Origin: CBDHGY01 sp965263325
GTDB taxonomy: Bacteria; Pseudomonadota; Alphaproteobacteria; Caulobacterales; Hyphomonadaceae
Length of the DNA: 64,000 nucleotides
Direction of reading: 5' to 3'
Assembly (NCBI GenBank): GCA_965263325.1
Contig: CBDHGY010000002.1
Coordinates: 2,232,001 to 2,296,000 of the forward strand
Below, one piece after another: positions 52,142 through 60,670 of the stretch; the stretch's first letter is position 1; each line of letters starts with the position of its first letter. The notes below the pieces were generated by a model. That model made no database searches, was not told the DNA's origin, and saw only the letters and a list, made by a program, of their open reading frames with translations. Made by a program: the position numbers and the translations under genes.

Positions 52142-52179
52142 CTGTCAGATGTTTGGCAGGTGACAGCAACCTGACATCT
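52142..52179. promoter_or_regulatory. Interleaved inverted repeats upstream of the 51.6-52.1 kb membrane gene
   Basis: CTGTCA (52142-52147) with TGACAG (52161-52166), and AGATGT (52147-52152) with ACATCT (52174-52179). They are 72-109 bp upstream of the start at 52070. The TGTCA/TGACA core is shared with the operator array at 50399-50455. The rest of 52071-52481 (410 bp) has no gene that I can support. Confidence 0.4.
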
Positions 52180-52481
52180 TCAACAATAACATACACTTAG
52201 ATGAAATAGACGAACATCGTTTGCCCGCTTCGCAGCCTACTGTGGAAAGTCGCTTCACTTCGCCGTTCGTCACAAATGGGCCAATTCCGGTCGCACAGAT
52301 TAGGTTTTAAGCCGAGGCCTTCAGCGGGGTGTTCGCCTTTAACGTTAATCGCCCGCGCCCAAACTCGCGCGTCCGTTTAACGGGTTTGATCAAATTCGCA
52401 CAATCTTCTTTACTGAGTTGGTCCGCTGGTTGCGTTGTGACAGGTGTGAACAGTCATAAATTCGCTTAGGAGGCGAAGATC

Positions 52482-53093
52482 ATGTCGAAACGAAACATTC
52501 TCGCAGCATTTATGCTCGGTGCGGCCATGTTTGCCGGCTCAGCCGCAGCAGATGGCAAAACCAAGCGTGTCTACAAGCCAGGGCCAGCGCCTCTTAATGT
52601 AACTTGCCCAGCAGGCTACACCAAAGACAAGCAAAATCGCTGCGTCCGCACGATTACGCCGCGTGTCACAACAACTTGCCCTCAAGGCTATACCCGTACC
52701 AATACGGGTCAGTGCGTGCGTAAAATGACATCGCAAACCTGCCCATCCGGTTATACCCGCAACACGCAGGGCCAATGCGTTATGCTTCAGCGCCCACCTG
52801 CTGTGACGCGCCCTCCCGTCATAACCCGTCCCCCGGTTCAGCAAGCTTCACTTGATTTGTCTGGCTTTAGCGGCGGTGTCGGCTCAGGCATTAGCGGCGG
52901 CTTCTACGGTGGCAACGGATTTGTGCCGCTCGCACCTGTGCGCCGCTTCTCTGGTGTTCTCGATTCACCTGCTGCAGCGTTTACGTTCAACCGCCAGGTT
53001 GACCGCGGAGGTAAGCGTCCGCGTCCAAAGCCACATCCGCGCCCGAAGCCTAAGCCAAAGCCCGGTTGCGGTGGTTGCGGCGGCCACAAATAG
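52482..53093 (+). CDS. Exported Cys-repeat protein with Lys/Pro/Arg tail
   Basis: A 203-residue secreted protein. The signal peptide ends near residue 23 (AAFMLGAAMFAGSAAA). Three tandem repeats of about 20-27 residues follow (TCPAGYTKDKQNRCV; TCPQGYTRTNTGQCV; TCPSGYTRNTQGQCV), each with two Cys. The second half has a proline linker, a Gly-rich region, then KRPRPKPHPRPKPKPKPG and a GCGGCGGHK end. The function is unknown; it may be an envelope or cell-surface protein. A strong terminator follows. Confidence 0.78.
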   Translation: MSKRNILAAFMLGAAMFAGSAAADGKTKRVYKPGPAPLNVTCPAGYTKDKQNRCVRTITPRVTTTCPQGYTRTNTGQCVRKMTSQTCPSGYTRNTQGQCVMLQRPPAVTRPPVITRPPVQQASLDLSGFSGGVGSGISGGFYGGNGFVPLAPVRRFSGVLDSPAAAFTFNRQVDRGGKRPRPKPHPRPKPKPKPGCGGCGGHK

Positions 53094-53124
53094 GCCTTCA
53101 CATTACCGACTTTCACAACCGAAA

Positions 53125-53150
53125 GGACGCTGGCAACAGCGTCCTTTTTT
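53125..53150 (+). terminator. Rho-independent terminator after Cys-repeat gene
   Basis: GGACGCTG (53125-53132) pairs with CAGCGTCC (53137-53144) around a GCAA tetraloop, followed by six T. It is oriented for the plus strand. Confidence 0.92.
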
Positions 53151-53160
53151 GATTGGGTTT

Positions 53161-53484
53161 TTAGGCCCAGGTAAAGAAATCATAGGAAATGCCGCGTGTT
53201 TCCAGGAATGTCTTGATCGCGGAGAAAGCCCGTTCACCGGCAAATTTCTTTACAAGTATTTCCAATAGATTTTCGTGAGTTGCGCCGAGGGCATTCACGA
53301 AATCCGGCAAATTGGCTGGCGTTACCGTGATAATGTATTCGTAGTCATAATCGTCCCAGATTTTTTTGACGAGCTTTCCGGAATCGCATCCATCGATCCT
53401 CAGGGAACCATCGGGCTCAAACCCAGCCACCACATTGGTGTGAATTTGGTCGGTCTTGTGATCGAAAAGAACAACAGTCTCCAT
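53161..53484 (-). CDS. Hypothetical protein, possible immunity-type small protein
   Basis: A 107-residue soluble acidic protein starting METVVLFDHK. The frame extends to a TTG at 53493. It has beta-rich halves with DGSLRIDGCDSG, DDYDYEYIITV and a C-terminal helix pair. Not recognised. The size and acidity recall immunity proteins, a weak impression only. Convergent with the Cys-repeat gene. Confidence 0.6.
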   Translation of the reverse strand: METVVLFDHKTDQIHTNVVAGFEPDGSLRIDGCDSGKLVKKIWDDYDYEYIITVTPANLPDFVNALGATHENLLEILVKKFAGERAFSAIKTFLETRGISYDFFTWA

Positions 53485-53617
53485 AGCGTGCAAGTCTATC
53501 CCCGGTCGATGCGCGCAGCAATGAGTGAACGAATACTTGTGCGTTGGAGGCTGGACCGCAACCGCTTGCGGCTTTAGGGTCCAGCGACCTTATCAAGGAG
53601 AGCGAGGGGTAGTTGTT

Positions 53618-54034
53618 ATGTTAGGAATTCTGGCAGTCGCACAGGAAAGTTCAGTAGATGCGGCAGCAGACGCTATTGCAAAAGTCGGCGAGGACATTGT
53701 CCTGTTCGGCATGTCACAAAGCGAGCTCATCGTTGCCGCTGCCTGCGGTATCGTCGCTGGCTTTCTGGCAAATCTGCTGCTCGGCGGCGGCGGCGGTCTG
53801 ATCCGTTATCTGATTGCCGGTGTGCTTGGCGGATTTGTGGCGCAAGCCATTCTGGCACAATTCGGCATCGACCATTTGTGGGGATATATCCTGCAGTTCG
53901 GCGATGGAAAAATTCCAAGTCTGGATGGTGTGCCATTCATCGGCTCAAACATCGACCAGATTGTCGACTCGACCTTCGGCGCGCTGATCGTCATCATCTT
54001 TGCGCGCTTCCTTGCCGGCGGCGGTTCAGACTAG
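53618..54034 (+). CDS. GlsB/YeaQ-like small membrane protein
   Basis: A 138-residue protein with three to four hydrophobic segments rich in Gly and Ala (IVAGFLANLLLGGGGGLIRYLIAGVLGGF). This pattern fits the transglycosylase-associated GlsB/YeaQ/YmgE family. The first 35 residues are polar. The ATG at 53618 follows a GAGGGG site; the frame is open from 53525 upstream. Function unknown in this family. Confidence 0.68.
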   Translation: MLGILAVAQESSVDAAADAIAKVGEDIVLFGMSQSELIVAAACGIVAGFLANLLLGGGGGLIRYLIAGVLGGFVAQAILAQFGIDHLWGYILQFGDGKIPSLDGVPFIGSNIDQIVDSTFGALIVIIFARFLAGGGSD

Positions 54035-54060
54035 GCGTTTCGCCGGATCTCTAAAAAATT

Positions 54061-54093
54061 GCGGCGCAGCTTGTCAAAGGCTGCGCCGCTTTT
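54061..54093. terminator. Strong bidirectional terminator hairpin
   Basis: GCGGCGCAGC (54061-54070) pairs perfectly with GCTGCGCCGC (54080-54089) around a 9-base loop. TTTT follows on the plus strand, and an A-run precedes it (a T-run on the minus strand). It separates the convergent membrane protein and von Willebrand factor A genes. Confidence 0.88.
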
Positions 54094-54120
54094 GCGTTCG
54101 GGATAGGGGTCGATGGAGGG

Positions 54121-54867
54121 TTACTGTCCCTTACGCTGTTTTACGTCTTCTTCGCCGGATTGTTCACGGTCGGCTTCGTCAAAAATAATCTCAGCCTCTT
54201 CGCCTTTGCCATAAGACCGGCTTTTCCGGGCGAGGCCGCTCATGGTTTCCTGCATACGGCCAGCGGAAACGGCCATGTTTTTCGAACCGGCATTTCCAAG
54301 CGATTCCGCATCGTCGAAGCTGGCGAACTCGGCACCAAGGAAGACAACTTCCCAGCCTTTCTTGCGCACACGGTCAAGAGCGGCCTTGGCGCCTTCCTTG
54401 GTGAGTTCACGTGATGAGTTTTCGCGTCCGTCCGTCATCACAACGATTACTGCTTTTTCTGGAGCATCTTTTTCAGCAAGCGAAACGATCTGGCCAATCG
54501 CGTCGAAGAGCGGCGTCATTCCACGCGGGTTCGCTTCATCATTGGTTACGTCCTGCCAATCGCCTTTGCCAACGCCGCTGCGGAGCACATCGAATTGCAG
54601 CCCATCCTGGGCGTCAAACACCGCAAGCGTCACAGAGGTTTTGAGATCATCGGTTTCACCCTCCTCGGCGGTTGAGACATCCTTGGCATAAGTATTCACG
54701 GAGGTGAGAGCCTCGTCCCAAATTCCGGACATAGACCCTGTTCGATCAAGTAAAATATATGAGTGCACGGAATCCCCCGTTTCTGGTGGCTGAATGGCTG
54801 GTGGCTCTGTCGCTGATGCAGCACTGACAGTGAACAAAGCGGCGAAAGCGGCGGCAATTTTTTGCAT
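54121..54867 (-). CDS. Exported von Willebrand factor A domain protein
   Basis: A 248-residue protein. Its signal peptide (MQKIAAAFAALFTVSAASA) is followed by one VWA domain with a MIDAS motif DRTGSMSG at about residue 41, later PRGMTPLFDA and VVMTDGREN. A charged C-terminal tail (EEAEIIFDEADREQSGEED) may be flexible. Likely metal-dependent protein binding outside the membrane. The partner is unknown; the neighbour upstream on the same strand is the large SH3 protein. Confidence 0.85.
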   Translation of the reverse strand: MQKIAAAFAALFTVSAASATEPPAIQPPETGDSVHSYILLDRTGSMSGIWDEALTSVNTYAKDVSTAEEGETDDLKTSVTLAVFDAQDGLQFDVLRSGVGKGDWQDVTNDEANPRGMTPLFDAIGQIVSLAEKDAPEKAVIVVMTDGRENSSRELTKEGAKAALDRVRKKGWEVVFLGAEFASFDDAESLGNAGSKNMAVSAGRMQETMSGLARKSRSYGKGEEAEIIFDEADREQSGEEDVKQRKGQ

Positions 54868-54981
54868 ATTTACGTCCCTCCAAGAGTTTGCGTCGATGGA
54901 GAGAAGATGAGCAGCGAATGGGGCAGGCGCAGGGCAGAGGGGCGCCGCTGTGATGGTATTTCGGTTAATTGCAGTCGCGGA

Positions 54982-57216
54982 CTATCGCTTGAATACCAGC
55001 CGTCCCGGCGATAGCGCGGTCAGATCTCCGCCGCGTTCAAGCACCCATTCACCGCCGTAAACACGGCACGCTGTAAACCCGCCGGACGCGCCACCATTCT
55101 CGATCGCATATTGCGCGGTTCGGCAGCGTGTGCGTACGCGGCTCACATCGAATGCGATGGCCTGCGTATCGCCATTGGTAAATCTTGTGTCGGCCCGCTC
55201 TGTCGCGAACATCAATTCGGAGTTTCGCAAATAGCCGACTGCCCGGCCGTTCAGTCCAACCAAACGCCAATCAGTGTCTTTCACCCGGCCGATAACTTCC
55301 AATAATGTTCCGCGCTCAAGGGTCTGGATGGCCGGTCCTTCGGATGGTCGCGCCCGCAACCCGGCGCGATCGGCTGTCCGCGTCCAACTTTCCTCAAGGA
55401 CGAGATTAGTTGGCGGCGGTAAAACCTCCTGAGCCCGCGGGATCAGGACAGAACGCAATTGCTCGTCGCGCGTAGTCTCGATCTTCAGCGCCAAGAGGCG
55501 GCCATCTGGTGTCCGCAGCGCGCTCGTCTGACCGTCTGCGCCAAGAAGCAATGCGCGTTTGATTGAGGCATTAAATGAGGACGTTGCGGTTGGCGTGCTG
55601 AGTGATCGCGCGCCCCTTGCAGCGCTGTCATGCAACAGCTCAATTGCAGTTATGGGTTGAAGAGCTGAGCGCGTAACAACGGATTGATAGGTTGAGCTGA
55701 CACGGGCCGGCTGCGTGCGTACAGTGCGCTGCGGCGCTGGCGCTATGGTTCTCGTCACTGTTCGAGCAGTTGTCGTTGTTCGCGGCCTGCTGAGTTCAAC
55801 CGAACGATTGATGGAAACTGGTTTTAAGCTTGGTGGGCCGCTCGGTTTCGCGACGAGCTTTCGCGGTGTGGTGGGCTTCCCTGCCGGTTTGAGTGTGGGG
55901 CGTTCAGGAGCTGTCACTGGCGCTGCCTCTGGAATATCGGCCTTTGCCGTTTCCAAGGGAGTTGGGTCACCGCTCACATTTTCGGGTTCGGGAGCAGCTG
56001 AGATTTCGGGCCCAGTCTCAGCAACCTCGGTTGTTGGCTCGTCCGCACGCTCAATAGGTTTTGTTGCGTCGATCTCAGGAGTGGTTTCGGTTGGCGCTGT
56101 GTCGACCTCACCTGCCGTCTCGATTTGGTCAGGCTGGGGCAAGGCTGGTTCAACGGCGATATCTTCTGAGGCGACAGTTTCCGCTTCGGGTGTTTCAATA
56201 ACCGGTGCGTCTTGGATGACAGGGTCTGTATCCGTTCGCGAAGACGCCTCAGGGGGAGTGATGTCCGGGGTGAGCGTTGTTTCGACTGTAGGTGTTTCTG
56301 AACGCGGCGAGCCCGCTGTAACTGGCTGTGATGTCGCCGTCTCCGCAATCTGTTCCGGTTCGGAAGACTGCGTTGACGCTGTTCTTACCGGCGCGCCCGG
56401 ATCGATGCGTGAGGCTTTTTCGATTACGCGCGGCGGAGCGGACTCGTCGATGCTGCCTTGGCCCGTCATCGCCATTATTGCGAGCCAGGTAACCCCCGCA
56501 CCTGCCACAAGACCAAACGGCAGCCAGCGCCGCCAGACTGGCTCATCGTCTTCAGGGACATGGACGGTGCGCTGGCCCGCTGGCTTCGCAACAGGTTTGG
56601 AAGCCGCCGGCGCCAGAGGCATTGGTTTGGAAGGTTTCGCTGGCTCAGGTTCTGGCTTGGGACCCGTCGCGTCTGGCTCTACCGAGCGGGCGGTCATCGC
56701 TCCGGCAGCCGTCGAGACCGCCGCACCGCCAGCGATAATACCGGCCCCAACCAGACCGGCGGCAGTGTTGTCTTTTTCGGCAGGCTTGGAGCCGGATTTT
56801 GTCGTGCTTGTGCTTGCCGCTATCGGTTTGGGGGTCGGCAGAGGCGTCTCGATCGGCGTGGCGTACCGGCTGTCCCCCCGCTTGGCAGCGTCGGACAAAT
56901 CGTCCTCCGGCAGCGGAGGCAGCATCACCGGAGCCGGGCGTTGCGGCAGTGTGACCGGCTCGCCGGGTTCAGGCGGTTCCGGAATGGCAGCAGCCGCGCG
57001 GCCCGCCCAGTCTTCTTCGACTGAGTCTTCTAAGTCAGATCGGTCATCAGATAAGGCGGCTTCAGCCTCATCAAGATCAAGCGCGCCATCCTTGTTTGCC
57101 CACTCATCAGCCAGCGTATCGAGCGCTAGCAGATCCTCATCGACATCGTCTTTCGATGCCGCATCCGCCCACTCGCTTACCAGTTCATCCAGCTCGATTA
57201 GATCTTCGTCGCTCAT
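54982..57216 (-). CDS. Large membrane protein with acidic repeats and C-terminal SH3-like domain
   Basis: A 744-residue protein. The N-terminal cytoplasmic part is acidic with two tandem repeats (EDLIELDELVSEWADAA; EDLLALDTLADEWANKD). Then come proline- and lysine-rich stretches, an apparent membrane helix near residues 230-255 (WLPFGLVAGAGVTWLAIMAM) and a long Thr/Pro/Glu-rich spacer. The end is an SH3b-like domain (ADRAGLRARPSEGPAIQTLERG) and a Cys-containing finish. Known SH3b proteins bind cell-wall peptides; the role here is inference. The ATG at 57216 starts the acidic part; upstream ATGs (57258, 57267) are possible. Confidence 0.75.
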   Translation of the reverse strand: MSDEDLIELDELVSEWADAASKDDVDEDLLALDTLADEWANKDGALDLDEAEAALSDDRSDLEDSVEEDWAGRAAAAIPEPPEPGEPVTLPQRPAPVMLPPLPEDDLSDAAKRGDSRYATPIETPLPTPKPIAASTSTTKSGSKPAEKDNTAAGLVGAGIIAGGAAVSTAAGAMTARSVEPDATGPKPEPEPAKPSKPMPLAPAASKPVAKPAGQRTVHVPEDDEPVWRRWLPFGLVAGAGVTWLAIMAMTGQGSIDESAPPRVIEKASRIDPGAPVRTASTQSSEPEQIAETATSQPVTAGSPRSETPTVETTLTPDITPPEASSRTDTDPVIQDAPVIETPEAETVASEDIAVEPALPQPDQIETAGEVDTAPTETTPEIDATKPIERADEPTTEVAETGPEISAAPEPENVSGDPTPLETAKADIPEAAPVTAPERPTLKPAGKPTTPRKLVAKPSGPPSLKPVSINRSVELSRPRTTTTARTVTRTIAPAPQRTVRTQPARVSSTYQSVVTRSALQPITAIELLHDSAARGARSLSTPTATSSFNASIKRALLLGADGQTSALRTPDGRLLALKIETTRDEQLRSVLIPRAQEVLPPPTNLVLEESWTRTADRAGLRARPSEGPAIQTLERGTLLEVIGRVKDTDWRLVGLNGRAVGYLRNSELMFATERADTRFTNGDTQAIAFDVSRVRTRCRTAQYAIENGGASGGFTACRVYGGEWVLERGGDLTALSPGRLVFKR

Positions 57217-57360
57217 TCCAGGTACCCCTGCACGCTTGATACCGTAATTGTTGCGCATCGGAAACAAAAAGCGAGAGACACCGCAGGCGCGAATCCGGCG
57301 GGTTGCTTACACCCTACGCATGAGTAATGTGCGCCGCTGATCAACTGAAAGCCACTGAAC

Positions 57361-58596
57361 ATGACGTCATCTAAGCCTAAAAAGGTCGTCCTTGCCTATT
57401 CTGGCGGTCTCGACACTTCGATCATTCTGAAGTGGTTGCAGACGGAGTTTGGCTGCGAAGTGGTGACGTTTACGGCCGATTTGGGCCAGGGCGAGGAGCT
57501 GGAACCTGCCCGCGAGAAGGCGCTGGCGGCGGGTGTGAAGCCGGAAAACATCTTCATTGATGATCTGCGCGAAGAGTTTGTGCGCGATTTCGTCTTCCCG
57601 ATGTTTCGGGCGAACACCGTTTACGAAGGCTGCTATCTGCTCGGCACATCAATTGCGCGTCCGCTCATCGCAAAGCGCCAGATTGAGATCGCAGACATGG
57701 TCGGCGCAGATGCGGTGTGCCATGGCGCGACAGGCAAGGGCAATGACCAGATCCGCTTTGAGCTTGGCTATTATGGCCTGAAGCCGGATGTGAAAGTCAT
57801 CGCGCCGTGGCGGGACTGGCAGTTCAAATCGCGCACAGATTTGCTCGCCTTTGCTGAAGAGCAAGGCATCGAGATCGCGAAAGACAAGCGCGGCGAAGCC
57901 CCGTTCAGCGTCGATGCGAACCTCCTGCATTCTTCCTCTGAAGGTAAAGTGCTGGAAGACCCGGGCGTCGAAGCGCCGGAATTTGTTCATATGCGCACCA
58001 TCGCGCCGGAAGATGCCCCCGATGAGCCGGAAGTGATCACGGTTGGCTTTGAGAAAGGCGACGCCGTCTCCATCAATGGCGAGGCGATGAGCCCGGCGAC
58101 CTTGCTGACCGAGCTCAACCGCCTTGGCCACAAGCATGGCATTGGCCGGCTCGACCTTCTCGAAAATCGCTTCATCGGAATGAAGTCACGCGGGGTGTAT
58201 GAAACGCCGGGCGGCACGATCCTTTTGCAAGCCCATCGCGGCATAGAGCAGATCACGCTCGATAAGGGCGCGATGCATCTGAAAGATGAGCTGATGCCGC
58301 GTTATGCGGAGCTGATCTATAATGGTTTCTGGTTCAGCCCGGAGCGGGAAATGCTGCAAGCGGCGATTGATCATTCCCAGCGCTTTGTCGCGGGCGAGGT
58401 GCAGCTCAAGCTTTACAAAGGCGCGGCGCATTTGATGACGCGCACCTCACCTTATTCGCTATATGACGAGTCCATCGTGACATTCGAGGATGACAAAGGC
58501 GCCTATGACCAGAAAGACGCCGAAGGCTTCATCAAGCTGAACGCGCTGCGGCTGAGATTGCTGGGGGCAAGGGACCGGAAGTTTGGGCGGAATTAA
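57361..58596 (+). CDS. argG: Argininosuccinate synthase
   Basis: Joins citrulline and aspartate with ATP in arginine synthesis. 411 residues; AYSGGLDTSIILKWL binds ATP, CHGATGKGNDQIRFELG is a family signature, followed by a multimerisation C-terminus. Normal length. It stands alone, divergent from the SH3 protein gene. Confidence 0.97.
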   Translation: MTSSKPKKVVLAYSGGLDTSIILKWLQTEFGCEVVTFTADLGQGEELEPAREKALAAGVKPENIFIDDLREEFVRDFVFPMFRANTVYEGCYLLGTSIARPLIAKRQIEIADMVGADAVCHGATGKGNDQIRFELGYYGLKPDVKVIAPWRDWQFKSRTDLLAFAEEQGIEIAKDKRGEAPFSVDANLLHSSSEGKVLEDPGVEAPEFVHMRTIAPEDAPDEPEVITVGFEKGDAVSINGEAMSPATLLTELNRLGHKHGIGRLDLLENRFIGMKSRGVYETPGGTILLQAHRGIEQITLDKGAMHLKDELMPRYAELIYNGFWFSPEREMLQAAIDHSQRFVAGEVQLKLYKGAAHLMTRTSPYSLYDESIVTFEDDKGAYDQKDAEGFIKLNALRLRLLGARDRKFGRN

Positions 58597-58741
58597 TTCG
58601 TTAAAGTAGCCAGACCTGCTAGAATTGTTTGTCGAAGGAAATTGCCAATTTTTAGCAGGCTCAAGTTCAGGCGGGCAGAGTCAAATCCATCAATGCACCA
58701 TTCCTTTGCTGTTTGGAATGCATTGAAACTCAGGCCAGCGC

Positions 58742-59389
58742 TCAACTATCATCGCCGCTCCCGAACAGGGAGAAGGGTTGTTCAACCTCTCCGCCATGCA
58801 ACCAAATGTGCTCAACCCCGCTGAGTTGACCGAAATCGAAAGATTTCCAGCCGCCCTTTCGAAACATCATCTTGAGCTCTTCCTTACTGCTAAGCTTACG
58901 AAGGTCAGCCTCTCCTGGAATCATAGCGATATTATCTGTGGTTGTGGTGAGTGTCCGGCCTTCCAGTGCAATTTGGGTGAGGTCCTTTGGCAAAGCGAGA
59001 TACAACATACCTTTGCCTTTCGGCTGCACCAGAAACAGAAAGTGATCTAGACTGAGCCGTTTAACCTCAAAGGTAAGTGGCCCCCGTTGGCCGAGATAAA
59101 ACTTGCCGCGAAAAAAGAATGGCGACTCGCCATCGAGCGAAATTGCCCAAACATCGTATTTCGAACCGAATTTCGCGAGCAACCGCGTAGAGGTTTTCGA
59201 GACAAGCGATTTTTGCATTATAGGCATGCCAACGCTTCGCTTGCCGATGCCACTGCCTTTAGCGCGCGCATCGGTAGCGATCACGTCGTCGAGTTCACCG
59301 AACCAGCTTAAAGAAGCTCCATTGCGAAGACGAATTTCTTCGCCAGGCGACATATCAATCCAGAGGTCGCTGCCAATCTTTTCGATCAT
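58742..59389 (-). CDS. Hypothetical protein, beta-rich
   Basis: A 215-residue soluble protein with alternating hydrophobic strands (LWIDMSPGEEIRLRNGASL; DHFLFLVQPKGKGMLYLAL), faintly like AIM24-type beta proteins. No signal peptide or membrane segment. Not otherwise recognised. It lies alone in a repeat-rich region; 58597-58741 upstream of its end shows no gene. Confidence 0.55.
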   Translation of the reverse strand: MIEKIGSDLWIDMSPGEEIRLRNGASLSWFGELDDVIATDARAKGSGIGKRSVGMPIMQKSLVSKTSTRLLAKFGSKYDVWAISLDGESPFFFRGKFYLGQRGPLTFEVKRLSLDHFLFLVQPKGKGMLYLALPKDLTQIALEGRTLTTTTDNIAMIPGEADLRKLSSKEELKMMFRKGGWKSFDFGQLSGVEHIWLHGGEVEQPFSLFGSGDDS

Positions 59390-59466
59390 GCGAAGCCTTT
59401 CGCGGTTTTCCAGTCGAATATTACTTACCTTTTTCAGTATTTTGAATACAGAGATTAAGCATTCTA

Positions 59467-59556
59467 GTGTGGGGTAGAATCCGAATTATCCCACACCCGC
59501 GCGAGACCAGTGCGTTGAAATTGCGTGGATAAAAAGTTTTTTCAGAAAACTTATCC
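59467..59556. repeat. Two adjacent hairpins in a non-coding stretch
   Basis: GTGTGGG (59467-59473) pairs with CCCACAC (59490-59496). GGATAA...GTTTT (59527-59540) pairs with AAAACTTATCC (59546-59556), with a 3-base bulge and loop TTCAG. They lie in the 287-bp gene-free stretch 59390-59676 and could terminate the hypothetical gene or be parts of repeats. Confidence 0.5.
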
Positions 59557-59616
59557 GACCGGGTTGATCTGACCCCTATGCTTCCAGCACGAACTCAAAA
59601 CAGCGCTTAAGGCGCA

Positions 59617-59644
59617 CTCATCCTTCGGCTTCGCTCAGGATGAG
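59617..59644. repeat. REP-like palindromic repeat
   Basis: CTCATCCT (59617-59624) pairs with AGGATGAG (59637-59644) around TCGGCTTCGCTC. This is the core of an intergenic palindromic repeat common in alphaproteobacterial genomes (family knowledge; copy number here not countable). Confidence 0.7.
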
Positions 59645-59714
59645 CCCGCGCTAAGAACGAAAGAGCGATAGAGACGATGTCGATATTTCCAGAATGGGCG
59701 AAATCCAAAGAGGC

Positions 59715-59794
59715 TGTCACACCAGCAAAAGCTGGTGTCCAGTCGAGCGAGCCTGAAAACAACGCTCTGGATTCCAGCGTGCGCTGGAATGACA
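59715..59794. repeat. 80-bp double-hairpin intergenic repeat
   Basis: Outer TGTCA/TGACA flank two hairpins: CACCAGC-AAAA-GCTGGTG (59720-59737) and TTCCAGC-GTGC-GCTGGAA (59772-59789). TCCAG and CTGGA also pair across the centre. Such elements recur in many bacterial genomes and are often mis-translated in ORF calls as VTPAKAGVQ-like peptides. Confidence 0.75.
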
Positions 59795-59859
59795 ATGATG
59801 GATCATCGAGCAAAGCACACAAACCTAAACCCCACCGCTTCGATACATTCGCATTGCGC

Positions 59860-60480
59860 ATGGCAGCAGGCATGATCACCGCGATCCGAGTGAGCCTCGC
59901 CGTGTTTTCATCGCCCGATAAAGAGAGGTGGCCGACATGCCGGCTGCTCGACTATTTGAAAGGCGCGGAAGGTCTTGCGCGAGATATGCTGCGGGAGATT
60001 GCGCTGAAGATTTTCATAAGCCCTGCGAAACTCCGTAAACGGAGCGAACAGGGGCAGGTAATACCCGCCGCAAATCCGGCAGAATATGGCCCCTATTTCA
60101 GACTGGGGGTTAAACCCGCGAAAGAAGATTCTCCCGAACATGACGCGCAAGAATTGAGCCGCGACAGCGGCGAATACGAGCAAGGCGACAGCGCAGATGC
60201 CCCGAGCTACGCGCAGCGCAGCGAGGAAGCGGCATCGAGCATACTAGATAAACGCCGTCAGGCGTTAGAAGACGTGCTCACCCACCCCGGCAAACACGCG
60301 GCCCGCATGGCGCGCGTGCTGTACCGCGCCGATCATGGACCCGGCGAGCGGCTGCTCGCAAAGTCGGAGACAGACCATTGGCTGGACGCTGTAAACGGCA
60401 TGCTCTCAGCGCATCTCGCCGGAGACGCAGACGGGTTTGCAGCGATGATGGCCGATGCGCCAGCGCTCGATACAAGTTAG
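59860..60480 (+). CDS. Hypothetical protein, start uncertain
   Basis: A 206-residue frame (from 59860), charged and mostly helical in the second half (DKRRQALEDVLTHPGKHAARMARVLY; ETDHWLDAVNGMLSAHLAGDADGFAAMM). The frame continues upstream to 59677, but that part is the translated repeat (AVTPAKAGVQ), so either the gene starts at 59860 or 59872, or the repeat has inserted in frame. Not recognised. Confidence 0.45.
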   Translation: MAAGMITAIRVSLAVFSSPDKERWPTCRLLDYLKGAEGLARDMLREIALKIFISPAKLRKRSEQGQVIPAANPAEYGPYFRLGVKPAKEDSPEHDAQELSRDSGEYEQGDSADAPSYAQRSEEAASSILDKRRQALEDVLTHPGKHAARMARVLYRADHGPGERLLAKSETDHWLDAVNGMLSAHLAGDADGFAAMMADAPALDTS

Positions 60481-60670
60481 CCGGCCTTCCTAGAATCCAG
60501 ACTTTTGCTCTCATGCGGCTGGCCGCAGGGAGGCGGACCTGCTGGCCGAAACGCCGCAATACACAGAGGAGTTCGGTCCCGAGTCCCAATACGGGCAGGA
60601 CATTCGCGCATCAGGGGAAAGCCTATCTGCGTCTTCACCTTGACCGCAGCGGGATGGCCTGAATGTTGCT

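Noticed and set aside
55715..57247. Long plus-strand open frame (510 codons)
   Set aside because: Exactly antisense to the Thr/Pro/Glu-rich SH3 protein; its low-complexity Ser/Gly/Val composition is a codon-bias shadow, and it has no recognisable domain.
59607..59879. Minus-strand frame with HPERSRRMSAP and DWTPAFAGVT peptides
   Set aside because: These are translations of the REP-like and double-hairpin repeats, a common spurious call.
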